Under the pieces are notes generated by a model, which made no database searches, was not told where the DNA came from, and was given only the letters and a program-made list of their open reading frames with translations. This document shows, in pieces, positions 8,682 to 19,158 of a stretch of DNA of 64,000 nt. Each line of letters starts with the position of its first letter. Within the stretch, counting starts at the first letter, position 1. A program made the position numbers and the translations under genes. Source of the DNA: an uncultured Winogradskyella sp. (lineage in GTDB: Bacteria > Bacteroidota > Bacteroidia > Flavobacteriales > Flavobacteriaceae); assembly GCF_947498345.1 (NCBI RefSeq), contig NZ_CANMJY010000013.1, positions 1 through 64,000 of the forward strand. The letters run 5' to 3'.

Positions 8682-9710
8682 TTAAGGTTTTTTTATTTTT
8701 ACTTCAAAAAGTTTATCCCAATTTTTACCAGTAACAAAAATGGTTTTACGTTCGGGATGATAAGCTATTCCATTTAAAACATCCAGTTCGTTATGCTGCT
8801 TTACAAGTTGTTTTAGAGGTTTAAAGTCTATAACACCTTCTACACCACCTGTTTTTGGGTTAATAATAACAACACCATTGCGATGATAGATATTGGCAAA
8901 AATCTTTCCATCAATCCACTCGAGTTCATTTAAGGCTGGTATTTTACCTTTTTCGGTATAGACTTCGATATGGCTTTGTTCGGTTAGATTATCTGCATTT
9001 AACAACCATATTTTATCTGTACCGTCAGATTTATAAAGTGTCTTTCCATCGTTGCAAATTCCCCAGCCTTCTTTACTTGTACCATAATTAAAAGTATTTA
9101 ATTTTTCAAAAGTATTAACATCGTATATAAAACCTCTATTTTCTTTCCAAGTGAGTTGGTAAACCTTATCGTTTAGAATGGTTAATCCTTCTCCAAAATA
9201 GCTGTCTTCTAGATCTATATTTTGTAAAACCTCTCCGGTTTCAAAATTTACTTTTCTTAGTTTAGATTCTTTGTATTGACCAGTGCTTTCATACAATTCT
9301 CCATTATAAAACTCTAAGCCTTGTGTATAAGATGTAATATCGTGCGGATAGGTATTTACAACTTCATAGCTGTATATTGAAGGTATAATGTTGTTAAATA
9401 TTATAATGGATTTAGACAGTGTTTGCATATTATCATCATAGCTTACAATTGCTGTTATAGTTTTTTCACCTAGAGTTATATTATCTAAAATTATATTCTT
9501 GTCAATAGGCTTCCCATTAAGCTCGTAGTTTACCTTAGTGATATTTAATTTTTTAGGATTGTCAATAGATAAGTTTAGAGTATCACCAAGCATTAAATAT
9601 TTTACTTTGGTATTTATACTTAGACCCGTTTGTTTGGACGAATTAGTGTCGCCACAACTCATTAAAATTGCACCTAAGTACAGGAGAATGAAATATTTAT
9701 AAAATTGCAT
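8682..9710 (-). CDS. Glutaminyl-peptide cyclotransferase, lipoprotein form
   Basis: Converts N-terminal glutamine of peptides and proteins to pyroglutamate. Its 342 residues begin with a lipobox leader (LMSC), so it should be anchored in the envelope. An N-terminal beta-domain covers about 25-110. The plant-type five-bladed beta-propeller QC domain follows from about 112, with diagnostic segments YPHDITSYTQGLEF, YESTGQYKESKLR, FGEGLT and LNELEWIDGKIFANIY. Many Bacteroidota SPI signal peptides, including several in this window, leave Gln at the mature N-terminus. An envelope QC could therefore cap many exported proteins, which is inference. The neighbouring ffs gene runs the other way. Confidence 0.9.
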   Translation of the reverse strand: MQFYKYFILLYLGAILMSCGDTNSSKQTGLSINTKVKYLMLGDTLNLSIDNPKKLNITKVNYELNGKPIDKNIILDNITLGEKTITAIVSYDDNMQTLSKSIIIFNNIIPSIYSYEVVNTYPHDITSYTQGLEFYNGELYESTGQYKESKLRKVNFETGEVLQNIDLEDSYFGEGLTILNDKVYQLTWKENRGFIYDVNTFEKLNTFNYGTSKEGWGICNDGKTLYKSDGTDKIWLLNADNLTEQSHIEVYTEKGKIPALNELEWIDGKIFANIYHRNGVVIINPKTGGVEGVIDFKPLKQLVKQHNELDVLNGIAYHPERKTIFVTGKNWDKLFEVKIKKP

Positions 9711-9775
9711 AAGTAGTATCTAATTTTTTAGCAAGTTATTAAAAAAAATCAGTATAAAAATCATTGATTAAATGG

Positions 9776-9805
9776 TTGTAAAAGTTTTAAAAGGTTGTAT
9801 CTTTG
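9776..9805 (+). promoter_or_regulatory. Strong Bacteroidota promoter for ffs
   Basis: TTG at 9776-9778 and a perfect TAnnTTTG (TATCTTTG, 9798-9805) are separated by 19 nt. Transcription should start 5-7 nt downstream, exactly where the SRP RNA terminal stem begins. Confidence 0.85.
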
Positions 9806-9810
9806 CCGCT

Positions 9811-9906
9811 GGGCAAGTCCTACACAACCAGCTCCTGCTTAATCCTCCAGGACGGGAACGTAGCAAAGGTATGCGGTCGTAGCGGTGTGATGTAGGTAGC
9901 TTGCCT
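9811..9906 (+). ncRNA. ffs: Small signal recognition particle RNA (4.5S type)
   Basis: About 96 nt fold into a long hairpin. GGCAAG (9812-9817) pairs with CTTGCC (9900-9905), and TCCTACA pairs with TGTAGG further in. The apical domain has ACG-GGAA-CGT with a GGAA tetraloop at about 9853-9856, followed by the conserved AGCA-AAGG side, which matches the Ffh-binding asymmetric and symmetric loops. A T-run (9906-9912) ends it directly after the terminal stem. With Ffh (not in the window) it targets inner-membrane and exported proteins. Confidence 0.93.
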
Positions 9907-9925
9907 TTTTTTGTACACTAAATTT

Positions 9926-9959
9926 AAATCTTGAAAGCCCTGGCGAATCAAGATTTTTT
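9926..9959 (+). terminator. Second hairpin with T-run downstream of ffs
   Basis: AAATCTTGA (9926-9934) pairs with TCAAGATTT (9948-9956), followed by a short T-run. It looks like a back-up terminator isolating ffs from the SDR gene. The rest of 9960-10066 holds no gene; TACTTTTA at 10034-10041 is a possible -7 element for the SDR. Confidence 0.5.
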
Positions 9960-10066
9960 AGTTTAAATAGATGTCAAGATATTATATTAAACTTATGGAG
10001 TGAAGTTTAAGGTTTCATTATTTTGAAACTTTGTACTTTTAACTTCAAATTTTTTAACTTAAAAGA

Positions 10067-10870
10067 ATGTCTAAAGTTGTTTTAATAACGGGAGGATCCT
10101 CGGGGATTGGAAAATCTATTGGTGAGTTTCTTCAAACTAAGAATTATAAAGTTTACGGAACAAGTAGAAACCCTGAAAAATATCCAAAGAGTAAGTTTCC
10201 TATTATAGCTTTAGATGTAACACAACCAGACACTATTTCTGGATGTATAACAGAATTATTAGTTAAAGAACCTCGTATAGATGTTTTAATTAATAATGCA
10301 GGTGCTGGTATTACAGGGCCAATTGAAGAAATACCTGAAGCAGAGATAAAACGTAATTTTGAGACAAATTTTTTTGGGCCAATCAATGTTATTAAAGCAG
10401 TTTTACCAACGATGCGAAATCAAAATTCGGGCTTAATCATAAATGTAACATCTATTGCTGGTTATATGGGTTTGCCTTACCGAGGTATTTATAGTGCAAG
10501 TAAAGGTGCATTAGAGTTAGTTACCGAAGCTTTTAGAATGGAGCTTAAAGATTTTAATATTGAAATGACTAATGTAGCACCAGGTGATTTTGCAACTAAC
10601 ATTGCTGCGGGTCGTTATCATGCTCCAGTTTTAGAGGATTCTCCATATAAAGAAAAGTATGGTAATTCTTTAAAAACTATGAACGATCATGTAGATGAAG
10701 GTAGTGATCCAAAGCAAATGGCAGAGGCTATTTATAAAATCATTGAAACTAAAAACCCTAAGATACACTATAAAGTTGGTGTTTTTATGCAAAAATTCTC
10801 TATTGTATTAAAACGCATATTACCAGATAAGGTCTATGAAAGCTTATTGATGAAGCATTATGACCTGTAA
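10067..10870 (+). CDS. Short-chain dehydrogenase/reductase (SDR) family oxidoreductase
   Basis: A 267-residue classical SDR. The nucleotide-binding motif TGGSSGIG is at residues 8-15 and NNAG at 76-79. The catalytic Ser is in the INVTSIAG region (about 129), and Tyr142/Lys146 are in YSASK. TSRNPE after the second strand suggests preference for NADP(H), because an Arg sits where the 2'-phosphate would bind. The substrate cannot be read from sequence. A basic C-terminal tail (about 235-267) resembles SDRs that lean on a membrane. It is a single gene with a possible promoter at 10034. Confidence 0.88.
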   Translation: MSKVVLITGGSSGIGKSIGEFLQTKNYKVYGTSRNPEKYPKSKFPIIALDVTQPDTISGCITELLVKEPRIDVLINNAGAGITGPIEEIPEAEIKRNFETNFFGPINVIKAVLPTMRNQNSGLIINVTSIAGYMGLPYRGIYSASKGALELVTEAFRMELKDFNIEMTNVAPGDFATNIAAGRYHAPVLEDSPYKEKYGNSLKTMNDHVDEGSDPKQMAEAIYKIIETKNPKIHYKVGVFMQKFSIVLKRILPDKVYESLLMKHYDL

Positions 10871-10971
10871 AATACTGTTGTTAATATATTCTGAAAAAAA
10901 TTGCTTTCAAAGGCTGCCTAAAGTTGTAAATTCGCGACAACTTAAAACACAACAAATCAAATTTAAATTAC

Positions 10972-11625
10972 ATGAAATTTTTTATTGATACTGCTAATCT
11001 CGACCAGATTAAAGAAGCTCAGGATATGGGTATTTTAGATGGTGTTACTACCAATCCCTCTTTAATGGCTAAGGAAGGTATTACTGGCACAGATAATATT
11101 ATGAAACATTACGTTGATATTTGCAATATTGTAGATGGTGATGTGTCTGCAGAGGTTATTTCAACGGATTTTGATGGCATGGTAAGGGAAGGTGAAGCTT
11201 TAGCTGAACTTCACGATCAAATTGTTATTAAATTACCAATGATTAAAGACGGAGTAAAAGCTTGTAAATATTTTTCGGATAGAGGCATAAAAACTAACGT
11301 AACATTAGTGTTTTCTCCAGGTCAGGCCTTGTTAGCAGCAAAGGCAGGTGCTACTTATGTGTCACCATTTATTGGACGTTTAGATGATATTTCTACAGAC
11401 GGCTTAAACTTAATTGCTGAGATCCGTCACATCTATGATAACTATGCGTTTGAAACACAAATTTTAGCAGCATCTGTACGGCATACCATGCATGTTATAG
11501 ATTGTGCTAAATTGGGTGCAGATGTTATGACAGGTCCTTTAAAATCTATCGTAGGTTTACTAAATCATCCACTTACAGATATAGGTTTAGAAAAATTCTT
11601 AGCAGATTATAAGAAAGGAAATTAA
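10972..11625 (+). CDS. fsa: Fructose-6-phosphate aldolase / small transaldolase
   Basis: A 217-residue TIM-barrel class I aldolase of the TalC/FSA subgroup, which interconverts fructose-6-phosphate with dihydroxyacetone plus glyceraldehyde-3-phosphate or acts as a transaldolase. The N-terminus FFIDTAN and DGVTTNPSL (phosphate and substrate strand) are typical. The Schiff-base Lys is residue 87 in QIVIKLPM. Full-length transaldolases are about 315 residues, so this is the short form; which activity dominates cannot be told by eye. TAAATTCG at 10927-10934 may be a weak -7 element. A terminator lies just after the stop. Confidence 0.92.
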   Translation: MKFFIDTANLDQIKEAQDMGILDGVTTNPSLMAKEGITGTDNIMKHYVDICNIVDGDVSAEVISTDFDGMVREGEALAELHDQIVIKLPMIKDGVKACKYFSDRGIKTNVTLVFSPGQALLAAKAGATYVSPFIGRLDDISTDGLNLIAEIRHIYDNYAFETQILAASVRHTMHVIDCAKLGADVMTGPLKSIVGLLNHPLTDIGLEKFLADYKKGN

Positions 11626-11660
11626 AGCAAGTATTAAAGCTTACTTATTCTAAAAGCAGA

Positions 11661-11695
11661 AGCATCTTATTGTTTAGCGATAAGGTGCTTTTTTT
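11661..11695 (+). terminator. Terminator of fsa, overlapping the 3' end of the convergent gene
   Basis: AGCATCTTAT (11661-11670) pairs with ATAAGGTGCT (11680-11689), one G-U pair, 9-nt loop, followed by seven T. It runs into the last codons and stop (11667-11669) of the leftward gene. Confidence 0.75.
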
Positions 11696-13127
11696 GTAAT
11701 AATCCTTCAAGAGTTTCTTTAAATTCTGAACCAAAAATATTGGCATTAGGATGCAGAATTGTTGAATTTTGATCTACAATAATGGCTTTATTCAAATAAT
11801 TTACAGCTAGTATCTTACGAGCTGTTTTTGAGTTTTTAAACTTAAATTCGTTTATCGTAGAAAAATCATAATTATTAATAATGTTTTTCCAGAACTTATC
11901 ATCATTGTCATTTACATTTATCGATATAAAATCCATCTGTGGAAACTGAGCTTTCAATTCAGTGACCATATAATGGCTATTTCTGTACTGACTTTTAGAG
12001 TTCGAAGACCAAAAGTAGATAATAGTTGGTTTTGTAATAATAGAATTTAAGTAATGTACTGTGTCATCATAATTTACAACAGCTAAATTTGGTAATGGGT
12101 TACCTTGTCGTAAAGATTTCAACGATGTCACTAAATCTTTCATATAGGCCTTATCTTCTTCATTTGTACTTTTTGCTAAGTAATAACCTAGTATTTCGTT
12201 AGCCTCAGACTCAGTATGGTTATGACTAATAAAATCTCTGGCTTTATATTTTAATAAATTGTTCTTAATGGTTTCATCTGCAATAATACTATCAATCAAA
12301 TCCATTTTAGAGATATTGTAATCCATAGAATGTCTATCAAATTTACTATGATAAGGATTATTTTTATAGTACGATTTGATAGCCAAATTATCTATGTGAG
12401 AAAAAAGAAATCTATTGTATGAGAAAAAATGGCTTAGATGACTAGCATTATAATCTATGTTATTACGGTGATCATAAAAACCTTCAGGTAGATCTTTAAT
12501 ATGAATAAGCTTATTGTTACCAAAATAGGCAAAAGGGTAGATCTCTTTATCAGCATAACTATTATAGTTAATATTAGCTTCAATAACAGATTTAAAGAAC
12601 TCTGATTCTTCACTCTGGCTCAAAAATCTATGAAATTCTTCGAGTTGGCGTTGACGTCTTTTTTCAATAAACGCATTAAATTTCTCAGGTTCCATCTTAG
12701 CATACTTTACCAACTTCTTTGCTTCCTTTTCGTTAGTAAGGTAGGTCTTAATAAGGTAATTATTCTTTTTTGCACCATTACCAGTAAATACTAACGATTC
12801 GTCAAAATCATAAGTATTGAGCCTAAACATAATACTGTCTGAAGGTTCTAATAATACCGTTTGGTATTCGCCACCATGCCTTATTAAATACAAACCAGAC
12901 TCTAGATTTTCAATTTTATGAATGAATCTATTATTAGCATCAAGACTAAGTGTATCAAAAACCTTACCCTTGGTGTTATGAAGTATAATGCTCCTATTCT
13001 TGGGGTTTATAATCTCACCACCAATATAAGCATAGTCACCATTATCACTAGTTTTGCATCCAAGGGTTAAGGATAGCAAAACAGAAGTCATAGCTATGTA
13101 TCGAGTCAACATGGGCAATTTCATCAT
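11667..13127 (-). CDS. Thioredoxin-fold (TlpA-like) lipoprotein lacking the CxxC pair
   Basis: A 486-residue envelope lipoprotein (LTLGC, Cys 24). Residues about 33-115 form a DUF4369-like beta-domain. A long helical region follows. Residues about 340-480 form a redoxin domain of the TlpA/AhpC-TSA type: NPLPNLAV, then PTIIYFWSS, then MDFISINVNDND. Where TlpA-like proteins have WCxxC, this one reads W-S-S-N-S-K-S-Q (373-380), so both redox cysteines are absent. It therefore cannot work as a thiol oxidoreductase; a binding or scaffolding role is inferred. It is divergent from the ABC-F gene. Confidence 0.78.
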   Translation of the reverse strand: MMKLPMLTRYIAMTSVLLSLTLGCKTSDNGDYAYIGGEIINPKNRSIILHNTKGKVFDTLSLDANNRFIHKIENLESGLYLIRHGGEYQTVLLEPSDSIMFRLNTYDFDESLVFTGNGAKKNNYLIKTYLTNEKEAKKLVKYAKMEPEKFNAFIEKRRQRQLEEFHRFLSQSEESEFFKSVIEANINYNSYADKEIYPFAYFGNNKLIHIKDLPEGFYDHRNNIDYNASHLSHFFSYNRFLFSHIDNLAIKSYYKNNPYHSKFDRHSMDYNISKMDLIDSIIADETIKNNLLKYKARDFISHNHTESEANEILGYYLAKSTNEEDKAYMKDLVTSLKSLRQGNPLPNLAVVNYDDTVHYLNSIITKPTIIYFWSSNSKSQYRNSHYMVTELKAQFPQMDFISINVNDNDDKFWKNIINNYDFSTINEFKFKNSKTARKILAVNYLNKAIIVDQNSTILHPNANIFGSEFKETLEGLLQKKHLIAKQ

Positions 13128-13230
13128 AGTTTACAAAACAAAAATATAGCTTGAAGACTTCAAGTCTTGTTAATGCCAAGTTAAATCTTGTTATACGGTC
13201 TATTTATTTCGTCTAATGGCTATAATTTTC

Positions 13231-13238
13231 TACTTTTG
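13231..13238 (+). promoter_or_regulatory. Bacteroidota -7 element upstream of the ABC-F gene
   Basis: TACTTTTG matches TAnnTTTG and lies 20 nt before the ATG. TTTC at 13207-13210 gives a weak -33 at 20-nt spacing. Confidence 0.55.
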
Positions 13239-13258
13239 CACTCTCAAAAAATAAACAT

Positions 13259-14884
13259 ATGTTATCAGTTTCAAACCTTTCTGTTCAATTTGGAAAACGC
13301 ATCCTTTTCGATGAAGTCAATACGAGCTTTAATACAGGTAATTGCTATGGAATTATTGGCGCTAATGGTGCAGGTAAATCTACATTTTTAAAGATTCTTG
13401 CAGGTAAGATGGATCCAACATCTGGACATGTACATTTAGAATCAGGAAAGCGCATGTCTGTTTTAGAGCAAAATCACAACAAGCATGATGAGGATACGGT
13501 TTTAGAAACCGTTTTAAAAGGTAACAAACCTTTATATAAGTTGAAATCTGAAATTGATGCTTTATATGCAGATTACACTGATGAAAATGCCGAGAAGATT
13601 GGTGAGCTACAAGTTGAGTTTGAAGAAATGAACGGCTGGAATGCCGATTCTGATGCAGCAGCTATGCTATCAAATTTAGGTATTAAAGAAGATTTTCATT
13701 ATTCATTAATGGCAGATTTAGATGGTAAGCAAAAAGTGCGAGTATTATTAGCACAAGCCTTATTTGGAAATCCTGATGTGTTAATCATGGATGAGCCTAC
13801 CAACGATTTAGATTACGAAACCATCTCATGGTTAGAGAATTTCTTGGCAAATTATGATAACTGTGTTATAGTGGTGTCTCACGATAGACACTTCTTAGAT
13901 GCGGTTTGTACCCATATTTCTGATATTGACTTTGGAAAGATAAATCACTATTCTGGTAACTACACCTTTTGGTATGAGTCTTCGCAATTAGCGGCTAAGC
14001 AACGTGCACAACAAAACAAGAAGGCTGAAGAAAAGAAAAAAGAACTAGAGGAATTTATTCGTCGTTTTTCTGCTAACGTAGCTAAATCTAAACAGGCAAC
14101 GAGTAGGAAAAAGATGATTGACAAACTGAATATCTCGGATATAAAGCCAAGTAGTCGTCGTTATCCAGCTATTATATTTGAACGTGAGCGCGAAGCCGGA
14201 GACCAAATTTTAAATATCGAAGGTTTATCAGCGAATTTAGATGGCGAAACCCTTTTTAAAAATATTGATATCAATTTGACGAAAGGAGATAAGGTTGTTG
14301 TGTATTCTAAGGATTCTAGAGCAACTACAGCATTTTATCAGATTATTAATGGTAAAGAAAAAGCAGATTCTGGTAAATATGCCTGGGGAGTAACAACAAA
14401 TCAATCTTATTTGCCATTAGATAATAGTGAATACTTTAATAACAAACTAACGCTTGTAGATTGGTTGCGTCAATGGGCAACTACAGAAGAAGAGCGTGAA
14501 GAGGTCTATATTAGAGGGTTTCTTGGTAAAATGATTTTTAGTGGAGAGGAAGCTTTAAAAACAGCCGATGTCTTATCTGGTGGAGAGAAAGTACGTTGCA
14601 TGCTTAGTCGAATGATGATGATCAGAGCTAATGTCTTAATGGTAGATGAACCAACAAACCACTTAGATTTAGAAAGTATTACAGCATTTAATAATGCACT
14701 AAAAAACTTTAAAGGCACAGTACTTTTAACAACACATGATCATGAGTTTGCTCAAACGGTTGGTACCAGAATTATTGAGTTAACACCAAATGGTGTTATC
14801 GATCGTTACATGACGTTTGATGAATATATGAGTGATAAAAAGATTAAGGAGCAGCGTGAGAAGATGTATGTTGTGACGGTTTAG
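13259..14884 (+). CDS. ABC-F ATPase, YbiT-like, with one degenerate ATP site
   Basis: A 541-residue cytosolic ABC-F protein with two ABC domains joined by a charged linker (about 245-300, containing SKQATSR). These proteins act on the ribosome. Domain 1 has an intact Walker A (GANGAGKS, 34-41), Walker B LIMDEP and switch His 208, but its signature is MADLDGKQ instead of LSGGQ. Domain 2 has an intact signature (LSGGEKVR, 439-446), Walker B and His 493. Its Walker A is destroyed: the stretch 349-358 reads YSKDSRATTA, with Thr 356 in place of the catalytic Lys. Both losses fall in the same composite site, leaving one working ATP site. An antibiotic-resistance role is unlikely from the YbiT resemblance. 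Confidence 0.92.
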   Translation: MLSVSNLSVQFGKRILFDEVNTSFNTGNCYGIIGANGAGKSTFLKILAGKMDPTSGHVHLESGKRMSVLEQNHNKHDEDTVLETVLKGNKPLYKLKSEIDALYADYTDENAEKIGELQVEFEEMNGWNADSDAAAMLSNLGIKEDFHYSLMADLDGKQKVRVLLAQALFGNPDVLIMDEPTNDLDYETISWLENFLANYDNCVIVVSHDRHFLDAVCTHISDIDFGKINHYSGNYTFWYESSQLAAKQRAQQNKKAEEKKKELEEFIRRFSANVAKSKQATSRKKMIDKLNISDIKPSSRRYPAIIFEREREAGDQILNIEGLSANLDGETLFKNIDINLTKGDKVVVYSKDSRATTAFYQIINGKEKADSGKYAWGVTTNQSYLPLDNSEYFNNKLTLVDWLRQWATTEEEREEVYIRGFLGKMIFSGEEALKTADVLSGGEKVRCMLSRMMMIRANVLMVDEPTNHLDLESITAFNNALKNFKGTVLLTTHDHEFAQTVGTRIIELTPNGVIDRYMTFDEYMSDKKIKEQREKMYVVTV

Positions 14885-14914
14885 ATAAATTGTTGTTCTT
14901 TGGCTGCTAAGCAT

Positions 14915-15141
14915 TCAAAATCTGGGAAAGTAATTAATAGGTCTCCATTTTTGTTTTTCAATTATATAGATATCATTCTCATTTCTCATTAGAAATACTT
15001 CCTAATTAGGGTTTCTTAAAGAGAGTTTATCAACCAATTCAGAAATGAAATTTCTTATTTCTGGAAAGGATTCGTTATACCTTCTTCGTACATGCTTTTA
15101 CTCCCTAAATATATATTAAGGAAGTGTTTTACATCTAGCAT
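14915..15141 (-). pseudogene. Decayed small gene (frameshift plus in-frame stop)
   Basis: On the minus strand an ATG at 15141 opens a frame beginning MLDVKHFLNIYLGSKSMYEE and ending after 29 residues. An overlapping frame then continues with RYNESFPEIRNFISELVD, meets one TAG, and continues as EVFLMRNENDIYIIEKQKW to a TGA at 14915. The amino-acid composition across both breaks looks protein-like, so a gene of about 70-75 codons with one frameshift and one nonsense mutation is plausible. No family is recognised. This accounts for most of the 271-nt gap. Confidence 0.35.
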
Positions 15142-15155
15142 ATTATTTACATATA

Positions 15156-15392
15156 TTAAGCCTCCATCTCAGCTTTAACTTGTTCAACAATAGTAATTGC
15201 TTTATCTAATTCGTCATTGTGTACAAACACTTCCTGAAAGCCTTGATTCATGCTGCCATAACCAGCCAGGCGTTGCGACTCTCCTTCATCTTTAATAATG
15301 GGAATGATACCAATACGTTCGAGTTCTTCTTTTACTCGTGTTACTAAAATAAAATTGCCGTTATAAATTTTTGTATATTCTGAAGTGCTCAT
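15156..15392 (-). CDS. DUF2007-type small protein
   Basis: A 78-residue soluble protein of the DUF2007 (putative signal-transducing protein) family. It contains the typical core KIYNGNFILVTRVKEELE, then IPIIKDEG and QEVFVHNDELDKAITIV. The fold is a small ferredoxin-like alpha/beta unit resembling ACT or PII-type modules. The biochemical role is not established for the family. Its upstream region is shared with the divergent katG, but no common regulatory site was identified. The 217-nt gap 15393-15609 is AT-rich with no gene. Confidence 0.85.
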   Translation of the reverse strand: MSTSEYTKIYNGNFILVTRVKEELERIGIIPIIKDEGESQRLAGYGSMNQGFQEVFVHNDELDKAITIVEQVKAEMEA

Positions 15393-15567
15393 ATTTATAG
15401 GTATTAAATTATAACTATAAGTTACAAAATTTTGCTCAGATTTCCTAGTGTAAAACTAAATACATTATTAAGAAACCCTATTTAAATGACTAATAGTATA
15501 AGTTTTAACTATTAAAATATAATTTAAAAAGATATAGTGTCTTTAATCAAAGCACTTTATTTTATAA

Positions 15568-17808
<2,241 letters not shown>

Positions 17809-17836
17809 TAATTGGTTAATAGCAAACCAGCACAAT

Positions 17837-17870
17837 AAGGAATGTACTAATGTTTGTACATTCCTTTTTT
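17837..17870 (+). terminator. Terminator between katG and the ankyrin gene
   Basis: AAGGAATGTAC (17837-17847) pairs with GTACATTCCTT (17856-17866) across an 8-nt loop and is followed by a T-run. It lies only 15 nt before the ankyrin gene, so readthrough would set how much of that gene is made. Confidence 0.85.
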
Positions 17871-17884
17871 AATACAAAGGGACA

Positions 17885-18355
17885 ATGAACGCACAAGAAT
17901 TATTTTTTAGAACCATTCAATCTGGAAACATTGAAAACCTAGAATTGCAATTACAGCATAATCCGCATTTGGTAAATAGTGAGGATGCCAGAGGGTTTAC
18001 ACCTTTAATTTTTGCAACGTATTTTGATAAAGAAGTGATTGCTCAACTTTTAATAGTACATAAAGCAAATATTGATGCTCGAGATGCTTCGGGTAACACA
18101 GCTTTGATAGGTGTCTCTTTTAAAGGAAATATTAGATTAGCACATCTTTTGATTAAAAATGGTGCTGATATCAATGCTCAAAATAGTAAAGGCACTACAG
18201 CGCTAATATTTGCTTCACAGTATAATCAGGAAACCGTGGTAGAGCTATTATTAAAACATAATGCAGATAAGACCATAAAAGATAATGATGGTAAGACCGC
18301 ATTAGATTATGCCAATGAGAAAAACTTCAAGAATCTTGAAAAGATTCTAAAATAA
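17885..18355 (+). CDS. Ankyrin-repeat protein, partner of katG
   Basis: A 156-residue cytosolic protein made almost entirely of ankyrin repeats (about four), with recurrent G-x-TPLIFATYF / GNTALIGVSF / GTTALIFASQ / GKTALDYA motifs. In other bacteria a small ankyrin protein encoded next to catalase supports catalase activity (AnkB of Pseudomonas, by recall), so a katG accessory role is inferred from position. AAAGGGAC just before the ATG is an unusually good ribosome-binding site for this group. The katG terminator separates the two genes, so they are only partly co-transcribed. Confidence 0.9.
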   Translation: MNAQELFFRTIQSGNIENLELQLQHNPHLVNSEDARGFTPLIFATYFDKEVIAQLLIVHKANIDARDASGNTALIGVSFKGNIRLAHLLIKNGADINAQNSKGTTALIFASQYNQETVVELLLKHNADKTIKDNDGKTALDYANEKNFKNLEKILK

Positions 18356-18366
18356 AAGTAATGAAT

Positions 18367-18398
18367 AAAAAAGCCACTTCAGTCGAAGTGACTTTTTT
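18367..18398. terminator. Bidirectional terminator between the ankyrin and peroxiredoxin genes
   Basis: CACTTC/GAAGTG with an AGTC loop is extended by AAAAAAG/CTTTTTT around a single C-A mismatch (18374/18391). A and T tracts on both sides let it work for both convergent genes. Confidence 0.85.
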
Positions 18399-18416
18399 AT
18401 TTATAAATCAATTAGG

Positions 18417-19055
18417 TTAATTTACATGTTTCTCTAAGAACTCAGCAACACCTTCATGTGTGGCTTGCATTCCTATTTTACCTTTATTCCAGTTTGCTGG
18501 GCATACTTCTCCATTTTCTTCTACAAATTGTAAAGCATCTACCATTCGTAAGGCCTCATCTACATTTCTACCTAATGGTAAATCATTGACGATTTGGTGT
18601 CTAACAATTCCTTCTTTATCAATTAAGAATAAACCTCTGTAAGCAATAAGTTCTCCATCAGCTTGTAGCATATCATTTTCATCATAGAAATAATCACCAG
18701 CTAAAACATCGTAGTTTTTAGAAATAGTCTTATTGGTATCTGCAACAAGAGGGTATGTAATACCTTTAATACCACCTTTGTTCTTTTCCAATTGTAGCCA
18801 ACCAAAATGTGATTGTTCAGTATCTGTTGATACAGCAATAACTTCAGTGTTTCTAGATTTAAATGCTTCTAATTTTTCTTGAAATGCGTGCAGCTCGGTT
18901 GGGCAAACAAATGTAAAATCTTTTGGATAAAAGAATAAGACAACATGTTTTTTGCCAATAAATTGATCTAACGAGAAATTCTCAACAAATTCGTATCCAT
19001 TTACTACTGCTTGTGCATTAAATTGAGGTGCTTTTTTTCCTACTAATACAGCCAT
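18417..19055 (-). CDS. Typical 2-Cys peroxiredoxin (AhpC/Prx1 type)
   Basis: A 212-residue cytosolic peroxidase that reduces hydrogen peroxide and organic peroxides. The peroxidatic Cys51 is in FYPKDFTFVCPTE and the resolving Cys185 is in GEVCPANW, the arrangement of typical 2-Cys Prx1/AhpC enzymes. The C-terminal extension (about 190-212) is the part that controls over-oxidation in this group. No ahpF is adjacent, so reduction by thioredoxin is likely. Together with katG it forms an oxidative-stress neighbourhood. A good promoter lies 40 nt upstream (19095-19125). Confidence 0.95.
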   Translation of the reverse strand: MAVLVGKKAPQFNAQAVVNGYEFVENFSLDQFIGKKHVVLFFYPKDFTFVCPTELHAFQEKLEAFKSRNTEVIAVSTDTEQSHFGWLQLEKNKGGIKGITYPLVADTNKTISKNYDVLAGDYFYDENDMLQADGELIAYRGLFLIDKEGIVRHQIVNDLPLGRNVDEALRMVDALQFVEENGEVCPANWNKGKIGMQATHEGVAEFLEKHVN

Positions 19056-19094
19056 TTTTATATTGTTTTTTTAGTTAAAATTTAAAATCGGCTG

Positions 19095-19125
19095 CAAAGA
19101 TACGTATACACTTAACATTTAACAA
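19095..19125 (-). promoter_or_regulatory. Bacteroidota promoter of the peroxiredoxin gene
   Basis: On the minus strand, TTG (complement of 19123-19125), 20 nt, then TATCTTTG (complement of 19095-19102), a perfect TAnnTTTG. The leader to the ATG at 19055 is about 33 nt. Confidence 0.75.
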
Positions 19126-19158
19126 TGATAAATGTTTTTAAAAAGTATTAAGTTTTGA

